64,000 nucleotides of DNA, from the NCBI GenBank assembly GCA_036924285.1, contig JAYKYS010000005.1, forward strand, positions 7,006,001 to 7,070,000, in the 5' to 3' direction. The notes under the pieces were generated by a model. It saw only the letters and a list, made by a program, of their open reading frames with translations. It was not told the origin of the DNA and did not search any database. The position numbers were made by a program, and so were the translations under genes. This DNA comes from Asterella californica (Eukaryota; Streptophyta; Marchantiopsida; Marchantiales; Aytoniaceae). Numbering within the stretch: the stretch's first letter is position 1; each line of letters opens with the position of its first letter. Shown piece after piece: positions 34,754 to 53,802 of the stretch.

Positions 34754-37700
34754 TTCAGGTTGAGACTCTCGAAACAGATTTTACACAACAGACCCCTTTA
34801 ACTTTGACAGATAATATCTCCCTCTCTAGAATTGATCTCTCTGAGATTTTTGTTGCACTAGGTAGCTTACCTTCCAAACTATAACCTCGGAAAGTCAGCT
34901 CCAAGGAACAAAAACTGAAAACATGACGAAAACTATACAATCAGATCTGAGAGCTAAAATAATCTCTCAGTGAACTTTCTCAAACAGATTTGACATGTAT
35001 AAAATACACAAGATCACTTCAAACACATGGTAGTTGACCACTAGATATACAAAAGGTTCTTTAGAATCAAGCATGTAATATGTTCTCTCCTCTCCTATAG
35101 TTCTAGTCACATGTTGTCTCATCACCTCCTTCTGTCTAATGTAGAACTGAATAGAAACATCACATGTACACTCTTTCTAGGAGGTCTCGGCAACGAAACC
35201 AAAATATAAACCGAGTTTTAACTCTCATCCAGAGGTTAGACCTCATATGGCTTTGCAGGTCATCTTGGACTAGAAGGATGGACAATGACCCAAGAAGATA
35301 GTTCCGCCACAAGTGTCTTAAAGAGTTTAACACATGCTCTAAAGGCAAAACCCTTCACAATGTACCCAACTCACACATCATGTATGCAGACACTCATTCC
35401 ACAATTAGTCTGATATGAAATAGCTCTAAGCTTTACTCATAGTTCTCTACTCTACATAAGGCATGACTTTATCTCTCAAACAAAACATGTCTTTCACTCC
35501 ACAACCTCATTATATAATAGCAGAAATTATCGCTAAGAAGTTATAGTAATTTTCTAAAACTTACTCTTATCTAGGATGAATGAACTTGTAAACACCTATC
35601 CAAGTCCTCAAGATTCTCCAACTTATTAAAAATCAGAGAAGAAATGACTTTGAATTTGACTATGTATCACTATTAAGAAAGTCAACTAGAAAAAGACATC
35701 ATCAATCATACTCATCCACGTGTATCGTGTAAGTTAAAGATAGCACACCTTTGACCATAAAGGTCAAATCACACCCTTCTAGTATCCTTACAACTTCTCC
35801 AAAGGTTTTACTTGTCGATTCAAATCAATTATTTAAGATCTTCAAGGAATTTCTTGGAAATCTCAAAGTCAACATGGAAAAAATTCTACACTAAATCCAA
35901 ACCACTAAATCCAAAACACAAGTCCACTTGGATTTCTCACAATTAATAATTGTTCATCGAGAATATTTGATATTATACACATAAATTCTTTTTTTCTTCT
36001 CTCCACTATCATCTCTATAGATAGACTTGACTATCTTAGATGACGAAAAAAGTACTGACTTCCACGGCAAGATGAGTAACTTATAGATGTGATAATTCTG
36101 CTTTACCATTTTCTAATTATTAAACTTATTTTCATTTCAGAAATAGATAAGCCAATTTTACCATCCTGTTATTCAAATTACAAGATATATTACCTTCATT
36201 CCCTTTCCAACATGACTCTTCAAAAACTATGTGTTATCTTGAACTTGAAGATAGCAATCCCAAGATGGAATCAAATGCAAAATTTTGCAACCCTAAGATT
36301 TTCATGTCCACATCTCATGATAAATGACCAATGTACCAAGTATGCTTATTATTGCAGAAGGGGAGAAAACACTTGTCTATGTTAACACTTTTATAGAGGG
36401 AGATTTCATTTGGATATCAGATCATATGAGGATCTATTTACCACATGATAAAGTTGAGGTGAAACATATGTCATTGTAGCACCGACGCCTCTTATTGATC
36501 TGTCCAGACCAAACCAAAAGTACTTATCAGAATTTTAATTATTTTGAACACAACATATAATACTAGGTTCTACTATACGAAAGTGCTTACATACATAATT
36601 TAGAAATTTAATTTGATCTGGACTTTGGAACAGAGCACCGATATAATTTTTAACTCTCTGTTAGTTTGGGTTGTAAGCCAACTAATTATGGTTTACATCA
36701 CAAAATAAATACTCTGAAATAATCTGACCCAAATTATTAACTGTGCTTGGTGTAACTTTGTATCCACAAACTTATGCCTGCTGATTTTCAACATTTAGTA
36801 GGTGTAACTTTGTTATTGTTTTTAATGTTAGCTTATTTCAGCATTTATGCTCGGTTTAAATTTTAATGCTCAAAGTTCATCTATAGTACATAAAATTGAC
36901 ATATATATTTTACTCCACCATATTTTTCTTATTTACTTACATATTTTGTTTGTAGACTATTTGAATGCTAACCATTTGTAAAGTAGATTGGTTGAAAATA
37001 TTCTACAACCTAACAATCTTGAGTAGGTAAACATTATCTTGATGTTATAAAATTAGGACAAATATATGAAAGAAGAGCATAACTTGTGTTAAAAGGAAGA
37101 AGACAAAATTTTATCTCTCTTTGTATTTAAGGTGACACAGATATATTTGTTTCGTTCAAGAAACTATTATATTTGAACTCCATGGTTCTTAGTCAGTTTT
37201 AGTTTGATTGATTTGAAACGAAACACAACATGTAGAACTCATCAACCGCTTTCAGTTAAAATCGTCACATGTCATACTCCACTACCAAATGAGAGAGTCA
37301 CGATATGTTTATCGTGCCGCGTGACTGCTAAACGGCAAAAAGGAAAAGAAGACAAAAACATGTGTTAATAAGAGAAAACTTTCCTCGCTTGGTACATTTT
37401 GAAAATTCTTTTTTAGCTTTTGTTCGTGAAACAAATCAACTTTTCTATAAAATCACGAATAATGTGATCCATTGAAGTGAATTGCTCCAAGCGAGTTGAG
37501 AAAACTAAAAATCCTAAAGAATTGTGGAAACCAGTTGATCATGAAACAGCGAACAAGGTTTACATTATACACATATTTTTTACTCTAAGTTAAACTTGAC
37601 TTTTTCTAGTCACATTCCCAGATTCTTTTCTATTAAAATGATTATATATATATTTTAACCACATTCTACATTTTTTGTTCAACAATGTGATTAAAAATTT

Positions 37701-38829
37701 ATAATCACGAAGAGTTATATCACAAAATATAGGGTCACCAAGTGTGTGACTAGAACGAAGTTTGACTATAATATAAAATAATTATACTCTGGCTACTACA
37801 GTTGCTACTTGTTGTTAATGGTCCATTTTCCGTGTTTTCAAGAGTATCCGGCCGGTTCTCGACTTTAATTATCAGTATGGTATGCATGAAATTTCAAAAA
37901 GTTTAGTGATTTCAGGAAAGGAAAACAATTCATTGTTGATCGCAACCCAATAAGCATCCCCAGATAATATCGTGATCATGTAGGTTCTATCTCAACCCCA
38001 TTATATATCAAAAGCGACCTCAGCAAGGATAAGACGGAAACGGACAAACGTTAAATCCGTAAAATTATGTCGATGTTAATGGTGATAAGCTGGCGACTTA
38101 CCCAGGAATGAAATGATCTGAAAGATACTCACTAGAAACTATTTAAACAAAACCTAATATTAAAATATTATGCACAAAAGACGTTTTGGATTAAATTATT
38201 TGAAATAAAAGACAAAAGCCGCTAATTTAATTTGTCCCAAACATAGATTCTATTCTATATTTCACAGATCCCAGAAGAAGTTACACGTGCAATAAACCTT
38301 AACCTAACCCAGTACTATCCAGTGCTCGGGGTAAAATTTTTGCGGGACCGGTAAAATTATTCGGGGGCAATGAACGGGATGGTCTTTAATTTATGATTTA
38401 TTTTTTAATAGAAAAGTTAGATAATAAATTAAAGTTTTTATTGCATAATGAGAATGGCTATACGCACTCTATTTTAATTTGAAACGGACAATGAACTAGT
38501 TATGAAAAATAAATAAAAATAAATTATATCGAGTAATAGTTCACAACATCTCACAATTGATCTCAAACCATATGAAAGAGATATATATCAAAATGGGTTG
38601 TTTCAAAAATGATGAATTAATAGACTATATGAAGCGTACCGAAAGCCTAAGTAGTGAATCTAACTGTCAAATATCCATACTCACACTATAGCGAAAGCAA
38701 CGTACTGCTCGTTGTCAGATGATGAGATCTGATGAAAGATGAGAATCACAAGTTAGAGAAAGTTCAACCACAGCCATTGCAGTTATACTTTTATAAATAT
38801 CAATATTCGCATGAACCGGTGCTCCTATT
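34754..38829. other. AT-rich intergenic DNA, no gene seen
   Basis: Very AT-rich between 35.5 and 38.7 kb with many stops in all frames. The only structured item is the hairpin at 38384-38434, related to the one at 11661-11711. Confidence 0.4.
38384..38434. repeat. AT-rich hairpin, copy 2
   Basis: CTTTAATTTAT (38384-38394) and its exact complement (38424-38434), with imperfect inner pairing, match the hairpin at 11661-11711 in order, orientation and central TTAATAGAAAAG-like loop. Confidence 0.55.
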
Positions 38830-38869
38830 TACCAGTCTTGCAGAGTCCTCTCACCGAATAATCGTTCTC

Positions 38870-41245
38870 TCAGTGATGTCTTCCAAGCCACTGTCCCGGA
38901 GACAAAACTCACGAAGTAGTTGTCGATGACGCATTGAAGTGTGTTGTGATAGACGTTGGAATATTTTGATAAGCTCATGAACGATATTCTCATTTCAATC
39001 AATAGCGCATGCTGCAAGACGAGCCTCATGAGTCTGAGAAAAGTGAATCCTCTTCGCCGCAAAGTTGTTTATAACTGAATTGAATGTCTCTTACATATAG
39101 TTCTCTCGAGCTCGCGTGTAAAAACAAATCTTCGTATGCGGGATAGTCTTGTCAAGAAACTCCACCACTGTCTAGTGTGTAAGCGAACCTACAAAGTCAA
39201 TGGTTACAAGAGATCTTGACTATGTATATCCAAAACTATGACGAATATAACGATGGGTTATAAGCTTACCTCGTTCGTAATACTTGTCAGAGGTTGGCCT
39301 GTTCAGATCAGGGACATTACAACATGACCACGAGTCCCTAGTCATACATTGAAGGGTCAGACATGTATCGTGCTCTCCTGTCCAATGGTCTGCAACATTC
39401 TTGATATCAAGACACAATGTCAATACATCATCTTCTTCTTGCATATAACACTTATCTGTACCTAATGTTCTCCTTACGTTCAGTTGACAACAAGTGTAAA
39501 TCCATCCCTTCAACTTGTCTGCAATCCCATGTTCTTGAAGCTCATGATACATGAAACATTTGGATCTTATTGGGTCTCCTTCCTCCAACCCTCTCAACTG
39601 GGCAACTCGTCAAACAAGCACCAGCTTGTTACCAACAATGGAAGCCCTTTGTCCACGAGGCCAAGTGACAAGCAGCCTCTTGGTCAGAAGCTCAAGATCA
39701 GTGGTCATCTCAGCTTCCTCCACACCCGCTGGAAAGCGCTTCTTCATTTGCAAGCCAACCAAGAACTTCTTGATCACGTTCTTACACTTGTCCACAAGTC
39801 CTTTGTGATACAATACCGTGATGAAGCAATATTGCATCTACCGATGACTTGTCATCGTGTACCACCTCGGCCGACATAATACCTCGTGCGATCAACTGTT
39901 GTATACCTACCTCGAATGCACGATCCTCGATCAACCAAGAATTGTTACATGTCTCAATGTGTGTCATGTTCATAATCTCTATCACCTTATCCGGATTTGA
40001 GTCGATGAACGAGCATGTGTCATTATAATCGTTACGAGCAGAATTGTACCTAAGGTCGGCAAACATGACAAAGTTGTCTACAACCAATCCACTCACAGAT
40101 GATAAACTAAGTAAATCACTCAAGCATTCAACAATTATCAACAATGTATAAGAATTTGGAGCTAGAAGAATCAAAAAACACGCACCTCTGGCGTCGATCT
40201 CGTTCGAGTTCAGAAAATGCTTGGCTTGCACTTCAGACTGCACCTCATCCTTCAACATTGTCCATCTATCCAATGTCGTCTCTACCTAACTTATCTCGCG
40301 GTGCTTCCCTGACTGAAATTGAAAAAAATGACTTCTAGATATCGGGGCTAACCCACCCTCTCTGAACATAGAATCTAGCTGTTCAAATCCAAACCCGCTG
40401 ATAATCCTGCATTGTAAAAGCGATGGGTAACATTCGGGACGTTATCTCCATCTCAGTAGACTTTCATCCATATGTATGTCTATTGAGACATATTAACTTC
40501 AACGACCAACTCTGATAGAGAGCTAAAATATTGGGTGGTAAAAAGTAGTGCTCACATATGTGGTGAGGACATCAGACTCAAAGGTCTGAAAGAACTCACG
40601 TAATCTAGGATGCGCTACAAATCCATAAAGAGGGAGCATCGACTCAACGACGAGAGCTTGGGTTGACGACTCTTCCTGTTGATTGTCTATCTGAATCTGA
40701 AAATCTAAGGTCTGTAGGACTCTCGCAACAGATGATCCTCGACATGAATGACATCTTATACATACAAGACATGTGATATGATACATACGACTTGTGATAC
40801 GCATATAATACAACAAAATTGTAACCAGGACATATAACTAATATACAACTGGTTGCACAAGCATATTCAAATACATTGGAAGGAAGTGTACCTGATCTCC
40901 ATGCGTTTCGTCACCAAGAGCACGCAACACATCTAGATCAGCGAATAAATTATCTGCAACTATCCCTGCGCTTTCTCTCTCCAATACACCCTCCTCTGGG
41001 ATTACATTTGGATCTACGGGTACTTACTCATCGTCTCTAGCCATCTGGTCTATCCGCTGGTCAGAGATGACAAACAGAAAGTGAAACACAGCAGCGTGTC
41101 CAGCTCCTGACCCCAAAAGTGTCATGATCTGTACATACTTAGGTAACAATGACTCGGGGACCCTCATTGTACTTGTCAGGATCTTCGGACATCCTCTAGG
41201 TACGTGTCGGTCTCTAGAACGCCTAGGATACACTCTAGGTGACAT
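38870..41245 (-). pseudogene. DDE transposase gene, multi-exon and broken
   Basis: Pieces read on the minus strand in order: 41245-41024 (Arg-rich N-terminus), 40816-40523, 40273-39843, 39837-39610, 39597-39250 and about 39180-38870. Motifs fit a cut-and-paste transposase with the layout D.R..S (ADLRYNSARND), an Asn-Ser/Glu middle (CNNSWLIEDRAF), a second Asp (VVHDDKSS), a third Asp-Lys-Cys-Lys-Asn segment (DKCKNVIKKF), an ADHWTGEHDTC segment and a C-terminal FNSVIN..AAKRIHFSQTHEARL segment. I associate this layout with Kolobok-like transposases, but from memory. Defects are a frame change near 39,840, stops near 39,170, 39,090 and 39,000, and a doubtful GTAAGT junction near 41,024. No terminal inverted repeats were found. 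Confidence 0.55.
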
Positions 41246-42690
41246 GGATATAATAAATATGTACTAAAGCAGTCCACAGGCCTATTCGTCCAGAAGTCCG
41301 TCCAAAATCATAAGTTGTAACCAAGCTCCGTCTGTTACTAAAAATAAGCAATAGTGGAGAAAATTAATCTGATCTACACCGTTCTACAAGAAAAACTAAA
41401 TGAGAGAAAAAAATTAGATTTAATAACAAATCTCTAAGAATAGAAAAAAGAAAGAAGAGAGAGAAAAAAGAAAAAGAAAAAAACAAGTAAATAAGCAACA
41501 ATTAATCAGTTAGAAGGACCTAAATTGTCTAAACAGAGAATAAAACCAAGTGTGAAAAATGCCAAGAGGAAAAAATGTGAATGAGGAGAGTAAGCAAGTG
41601 AAGAAGAATAAAGACCAAGGCAAAAAAGAAGGAAGGGGGCTTTACCCCTCCGCACTCTCTCCAGCCAAGAAAACAGGCAGGAGGATCGCTCCTCCTGTCA
41701 GCTGTTTCAGTCGGCTAGCTGTCAGACCAACCGATATACATTACCGGATATACATATATTTCTGACAAACCGGAAATGTATATCCGGTAGGTCCCTCTGC
41801 ACCAAAAACATCTTTGGTGGTCGGTTGGTGCGCGAGCTACACGACCGGCTACAAGGTTTCAAAATATTTTCTGGGAGCGATGTTCTTATGTGGAATTTTG
41901 AGTTTTTCTAGCAAGCAAGGTCTCGTTAGAAGAACTATTTAGATTTCGAATTTTAAGAATATTTTTTTCTGAAGTTCTCTTTGCTTTCATCTTTGGATGA
42001 TTGTTCGGAAGCCGTCTGATGTCAGATTGCGAGTATCTGCGGCTCATTTCCAAAGTCTGAGGATGATGATCATTTTGGTATGTAGATCGAGAACAGATGA
42101 TAACAAATGAGCACAAGCCAGCTGGACGCAATTCAAATGAGAGAGCCCGCCGGGGTCTAGTTTTTTAAACACTGAATAAAATAACTAATGGTGAAATTTC
42201 CCACCATTAATTAATTAATTATTATTATTATTTCCCACCGTAGAAGTTCACGGGTACTTAAAAAGGTGAGAGTTAGTCCCGGTGTTCTTCCTCCCTTGGG
42301 GGTGTTGGTTGCTTGACCTGTCGGGTCCTTCTTTCCCTTGTAAGGCTTGATGGGGTCTTTCCATCCGTTGGTTATTCTTTGCGTCGCATGTTCTCGTTTA
42401 AAGAGGTATCCTGTGACTGTCTGAAGGATTTTCTTCGAGTCTTGTCACATCCCTGTCAGTTTACACGTATGAGTTAAAAATATATATTATGAAAAGCTAG
42501 TCTACTGTCTACTCTGTCAGAATGAGGTAGCAAGAAACTCTCATCGAGAACTTTGAGAGGCATCCTGCATTCCCATCGCTTTCCCGTCGACTCAGCTACA
42601 AGTTTGATGCAAACCTAGACGTGAAAAACCATCTGCTCCTGCCATACTTTCTCGTACATAGAGTCGTTATGTTTTTCATAAGAGAATATT
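41246..42690. other. no gene supported; hairpins
   Basis: Bases 41.35-41.65 kb are A-rich. The hairpin at 41743-41788 and a short GC-rich stem near 41,679-41,700 (GCAGGAGGA/TCCTCCTGT) are the only structures I can point to. They lie upstream of the transposase and could be part of its element. Confidence 0.35.
41743..41788. repeat. perfect 13-bp inverted repeat
   Basis: ACCGGATATACAT (41743-41755) and its exact complement (41776-41788) flank 20 bases that contain a further ACCGG. Confidence 0.8.
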
Positions 42691-42985
42691 CCTTTTCAGG
42701 TTTGACACCCCTACTTAACCCGGAGATTAGACATCCTAATCCGTCGAAATACACAGTTTAGCCCTTTAACCCTGAATATGACTACAAGTGCTCCTTTTCA
42801 GGCTTGACACCCTTACTTAACCCGGAGATTAGACATCCTAATCCGTCAAAATACACAGTTTTGCACTTTAACCCTGAGTATGACTACAAGTGCTCCTTTT
42901 CAGGCTTGACACCCTTACTTAACCTGGAGATTAGATTCCGTCGAAATACACAGTTTTGCCCTTAAACTGTGCAAGTGCTCCGGGT
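42691..42985 (+). repeat. 102-bp tandem repeat, nearly three copies
   Basis: The phrase CCTTTTCAGG starts at 42691, 42793 and 42895, giving a period of 102. Units differ at a few positions, and the third is shortened after its first third and at its end. No coding content is evident. Confidence 0.9.
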
Positions 42986-43186
42986 GACCCAGGATCTCTT
43001 ATTTTTCGGGGTTGCTTTCATAGAACTGACCAATTTTACCGTTACGCAGAAAAGTGATGGTCACTTTAGTCTTTATGACGAAGTCATGATCCCAACTCGA
43101 AATCTGTGAAATGAAGAATGATTTAAAACTATTCAAGTTTCACAAGTTTTGATTCATCTCGAAACAAACCCCTGAGTACGCAACAC

Positions 43187-43314
43187 GTTAACTCTACTCC
43201 TATTAATTACACTGCCGTGCAGTGTAATAGCGATATATCGTGATTTACCACTTCATCGGACGATCAAGATTCATGCAGAGTCGCACGAAGTCAATTAATA
43301 GGAGTAGAGTTAAC
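43187..43314. mobile_element. 128-bp element with perfect 22-bp inverted ends
   Basis: Arms 43187-43208 (starting GTTAACTCTACTCC) and 43293-43314 are exact complements over 22 bases. Inside lie a perfect 10-bp stem ATTACACTGC/GCAGTGTAAT (43205-43227) and the palindrome CGATATATCG just after it. The size and structure fit a MITE or foldback element. No flanking target duplication is certain. Confidence 0.65.
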
Positions 43315-43969
43315 TCTAAGTCTGAGTACTGACAGAGAAATGTTCAGACAGAAAATTTCGGGGTTTCTTGGAGCAAAAGGAATATTTTCTTCAAACTCAG
43401 TACAGGAGGAAAAAGAATATTCTCTTCCATGCTTTTATACTCATACTCGGGATACTCATCATCCAATTCTACAGGATGATATGCACGTGCCAAACACGTC
43501 TCCAGGCAGCCGACTGCAACCACATAACAAAATATGGACACCTTACGCAGTCGGTATGAACAACAGACCTCCTACACCTAAGTTGTCCTGGGAAACTGAG
43601 AACAGCTTCGCACTGAAGGATTGAGTGCAAGCATGAACACCTACCGAGTGCTGCATTCTGTGTTGAGGCCCGCCGACAGCTACGGTAGTAGTCATACTCG
43701 CAGAAAAGGAAACGAGAGTTCCACGATGGGGCACTTCCCAAGGAACGATGAACTACTTCACCACTTACTGGTGAACCGTACGAGCTATCGTACAGAGCAC
43801 ACTACGATATCTGCTGTAAAGCCGAATCTATGAAGGCTCCTTGAACTTATCCTGCGATGATAATATTTTGAGTCCATCCTTGGAAATATCATTTCCTGAG
43901 GAATTGTACTGAAAAGGGATTACGGGTGCTAAACACTTGCAGCTGTGAAATCCCCAGACTATGCACTAG
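43315..43969. other. no gene supported; 3' flank of mitochondrial-type gene
   Basis: Overlapping frames of 63-94 codons occur on both strands, none convincing. The 3' untranslated region of the minus-strand gene ending at 43970 should occupy part of this stretch. Confidence 0.4.
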
Positions 43970-45191
43970 CTAAGCACTAATGGGTTCGGCTTCTTGCTCA
44001 ATGGCCTCTTTGGCTTGGTGCTGAGCCCACGCTCTAGCCCTCGCGGAAGCTTCTCTCCACCGTTTTCTGCGGGCCGCGTCTCTTGCAATTACAGCTGCTT
44101 TGGTTTCGGCTTTACGTTTTTGGGCCTGCGCCTGTATGTCAAAGGAAGAAGCGAAGGATAAAACCTCGCCATTTCAGAATGGTCAACTACTCAAAGGAGA
44201 ATGAAAGCTGCGAAGTCAAGCTATTCGTTCAATCCTCATCTAGCAATGTCCAAATGGCCAACAGTCAACAACAGATTTCATTCAGCCGACTGATTGTTTT
44301 GACGTGCAAGCATGAAACCTGCGACTTAGCACCTGAGCCCTCGGCAGTACCTTGGCGAAAGCATCTCGCTGGGCCATTCGTTTCTTGTGCTTCCGATTCT
44401 TCACACTGCCTTCGTTTGGTTGATAAGCCGGGACAGGAACTCCAGGTTCAACCTGAACGAACGCGTAAGGACCTGCAAATTTCCATTTCACATACCCTCA
44501 GCTCCAGGTAGATGCGCGGGAGGTGCTTCACTCAGACATCACTGTTAGACGAATCCCGGCAAATCTAGATACGTGAACTCGGGTTCTGTTGCACCTGACC
44601 TGGAGACCATCAGATCTTCCCGGCTAACAAGGGCAGCAAGACCGCAAGCTTTGGTGAAAAAGGTTTCAATTCTATCGTCGACTACGTAAAAGTGCAATTT
44701 CTTCCCGAACAAAGTTCCACCTCACTTCTGCGATCATGTGCTATAAACAGTTTAACCTATCCAGTCATTTGTGATCGAATGTAGAGCCCTTGAATAGAGC
44801 GCTCGTATCCATGAACGAATAACGCATCCAATGAAGGTAAAGGAGGGGCTGAAGGACGAAACGACATCGAACAGAGATTCCGAGGATCTGAAGCGTGGAC
44901 ATACCTACCGCCTTGCCATTTCTTCGGCCGCTTGGCGTAGGATCGCGAGTGAATGTTAAAGAAAACTGGCGCAGGAATCAAAGCCATGCCAGCAGAACGG
45001 GGGCCGCTCTCTCCGCAGGGAGAGAGCAGGCTACGCCATGATGAGACAACAGCAACGGGCGGTGAAGCGGACGATGACCGAAAGCATCTTTCGTTCCAAA
45101 TCAATGAAGGAGCAGACGAAGAGCGGGCTCCGCAAGAAGCAGCACCTGCCAATCTCGAAAACAAAATCCGATAACTCCGCACTGTCGCCAT
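43970..45191 (-). CDS. small basic, probably mitochondrial protein, three exons
   Basis: Exons on the minus strand: 45191-44909, 44472-44351 and 44131-43970, with matching phases, giving 188 residues. The N-terminal 60 residues are rich in Arg, Ser and Ala with almost no acid (MATVRSYRILFSRLAG), which fits a mitochondrial presequence, and SRSYAKRPKKWQGG may lie near its end. The mature part has GPYAFVQVEPGVPVP, then a very basic GSVKNRKHKKRMAQRD and an Ala/Arg/Lys helical tail. This resembles a small conserved land-plant protein of similar length that I cannot name; a mitoribosome-associated role is a guess from size and charge. Its start lies 612 bases from the divergent kelch gene, implying a shared promoter region. 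Confidence 0.65.
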
Positions 45192-45803
45192 TACCCCCGA
45201 TCGATCGATCAATAGCTCCAGATACCCTACCAATCAATCAAACAACCACGAGTACCTGCTGCTACTCTCGGCTTTCGCTCCTCCACTTCATCTTCTCGTC
45301 TCGCCTCTCTACCGATTTCCCCGAAATCTTTCATGTGCCAAAACTCTCTCTCTCTCTCTCTCCTTCTCTGCGGACTGGGAACCCTATGGAACACTCAATT
45401 GGCCGGTTTCTCCCTTCCTTTCGACTTCTGGCCTAACTGTGTCCCCACCTTCACTGACACGTGTCGGGAGTCCTACCGGTTGGGAACTGGATTGATATAT
45501 ACTATACTCCCGTTCAAGAGGACTACGTGCGGACAGATACCGGGTACGAGACTGTACGCCGTAAAGGGTGTAGGGTTTTTGCTCTGTCTTCCGGTGAGGT
45601 ACAGGAGAAGGAGAAATCTCTCGTTCAGATTCATTGATTGATTTGAAGAAGGAAGGCAAACATTTTAGGGTCGAGTTATTGGTCCAAGACATAGAAGATA
45701 GTAGCTCGATAATCAGGTACTGTAGCCTCGTTGCGGCAAATTTGAGTACGTGAGAGAGAAGTTAGTACGGCATCCGATCGGGATCTGGACCGGAGCTCTC
45801 ACG
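45192..45803. promoter_or_regulatory. divergent promoter region
   Basis: This 612-base spacer separates the start codons of the minus-strand mitochondrial-type gene and the plus-strand kelch gene. It contains a CT microsatellite (45343-45362), typical of plant 5' regions, and a TATATA-like word at 45496-45501 in the plus direction. Confidence 0.5.
45343..45362 (+). repeat. (CT)n microsatellite
   Basis: About ten CT units lie within the divergent promoter. Confidence 0.9.
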
Positions 45804-52699
<6,896 letters not shown>

Positions 52700-53802
52700 T
52701 GATAGGTTTCGATCAGAGCTGCGAGTGTCGAATGGATGAAGTTTTGAACTGCTTAGATTTTGCTTGCGGAGTTATTTAAACAGTTACTTTGTAGGTTACA
52801 TACATGCCTAGTATTCATTCTGGCCCATTCCGGATATCTTCCTGTGGCTTTCTCCTAAATACAAGGATCGTTTTTCTCAAAGGCTTGTCGGTCAGCACAA
52901 GACGTTCCTTGCATGAGATTCTACTCAGTGTCGAGCACGGAGTCTTCCCTGATCAGCCTTCTTCGTTTCAGGGTGCCAAGCGAACTCGTGAGCGTTTGTT
53001 TCTCTTGGGGGTCGGGGTCTCAGTTGTCAAAATTGTCACTGACCGGAAGAGGGAAAGAAGAAAACGACGACAACGAAATCGGTTTAAAGATTGTTCGAAC
53101 GTTCATCGGTAGAAGCCCGACAGACACACTCAACCAAACTGGAAACCGAGGCGTCTACTGAACGCGGAACACACGCAACTTTATGGTTTTCTCATCCGCC
53201 CTTTTCCCTTTTCCTGCTCCGTGTAACTATCACGATAACTGCTAGACGAGGTTTAGAGAAGCCGGGGCTGAGCCTCCGAACGACCTTCCGAGGGGTATGT
53301 ATCTGGATATGCGTGGATCCATCAAGCAGCGCAGATTGCGGATCCCATGGGGAGGCATACTGTCCGCATCTTTTGTGGGAATGGAACGGAGGACCGACTT
53401 GTCCAGCGCTGCTCTGCAAAGAAAATCAATGCATGAATTCCATGCCGTAACCTTTCGACCATAGAACCCGCGCCCTGTCTGGACAGTGCTAGAAATGTCA
53501 AGGAGGAGCCGGAGCGAGAGAAAACGGGAGAAGGCGTCAGGGGACGAAAATGAACCTCTCGACAAGGTCTCAGATTGATGGCGGGGCGATCGCAGGGATG
53601 TTATGAGAGTGATGAGATGGACTACAATCTCCGTTGCCGACTGAGACAGGAAAAACCGAACGAGCAGAGTTGAACCATTCGCGAGGTGACTTGGCACCGA
53701 GCGGCCATCGATGTTTGTGACGACGTGTCTGCTCATGCACAGGATGCCGTGAATGAATGAATCAGTCCATCCGCCTTCTGTTCGACTCAAGAAGTGGAGG
53801 AG
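52700..53802. other. intergenic, kelch 3' end to BTB start
   Basis: This holds the 3' flank of the kelch gene and the promoter and 5' leader of the BTB gene. Frames on both strands are out of register with any recognised protein. No clear TATA box was found. Confidence 0.45.

Noticed and set aside
44083..44511. A 142-codon plus-strand frame
   Set aside because: It overlaps exon 2 of the minus-strand mitochondrial-type gene, whose three exons join in phase.
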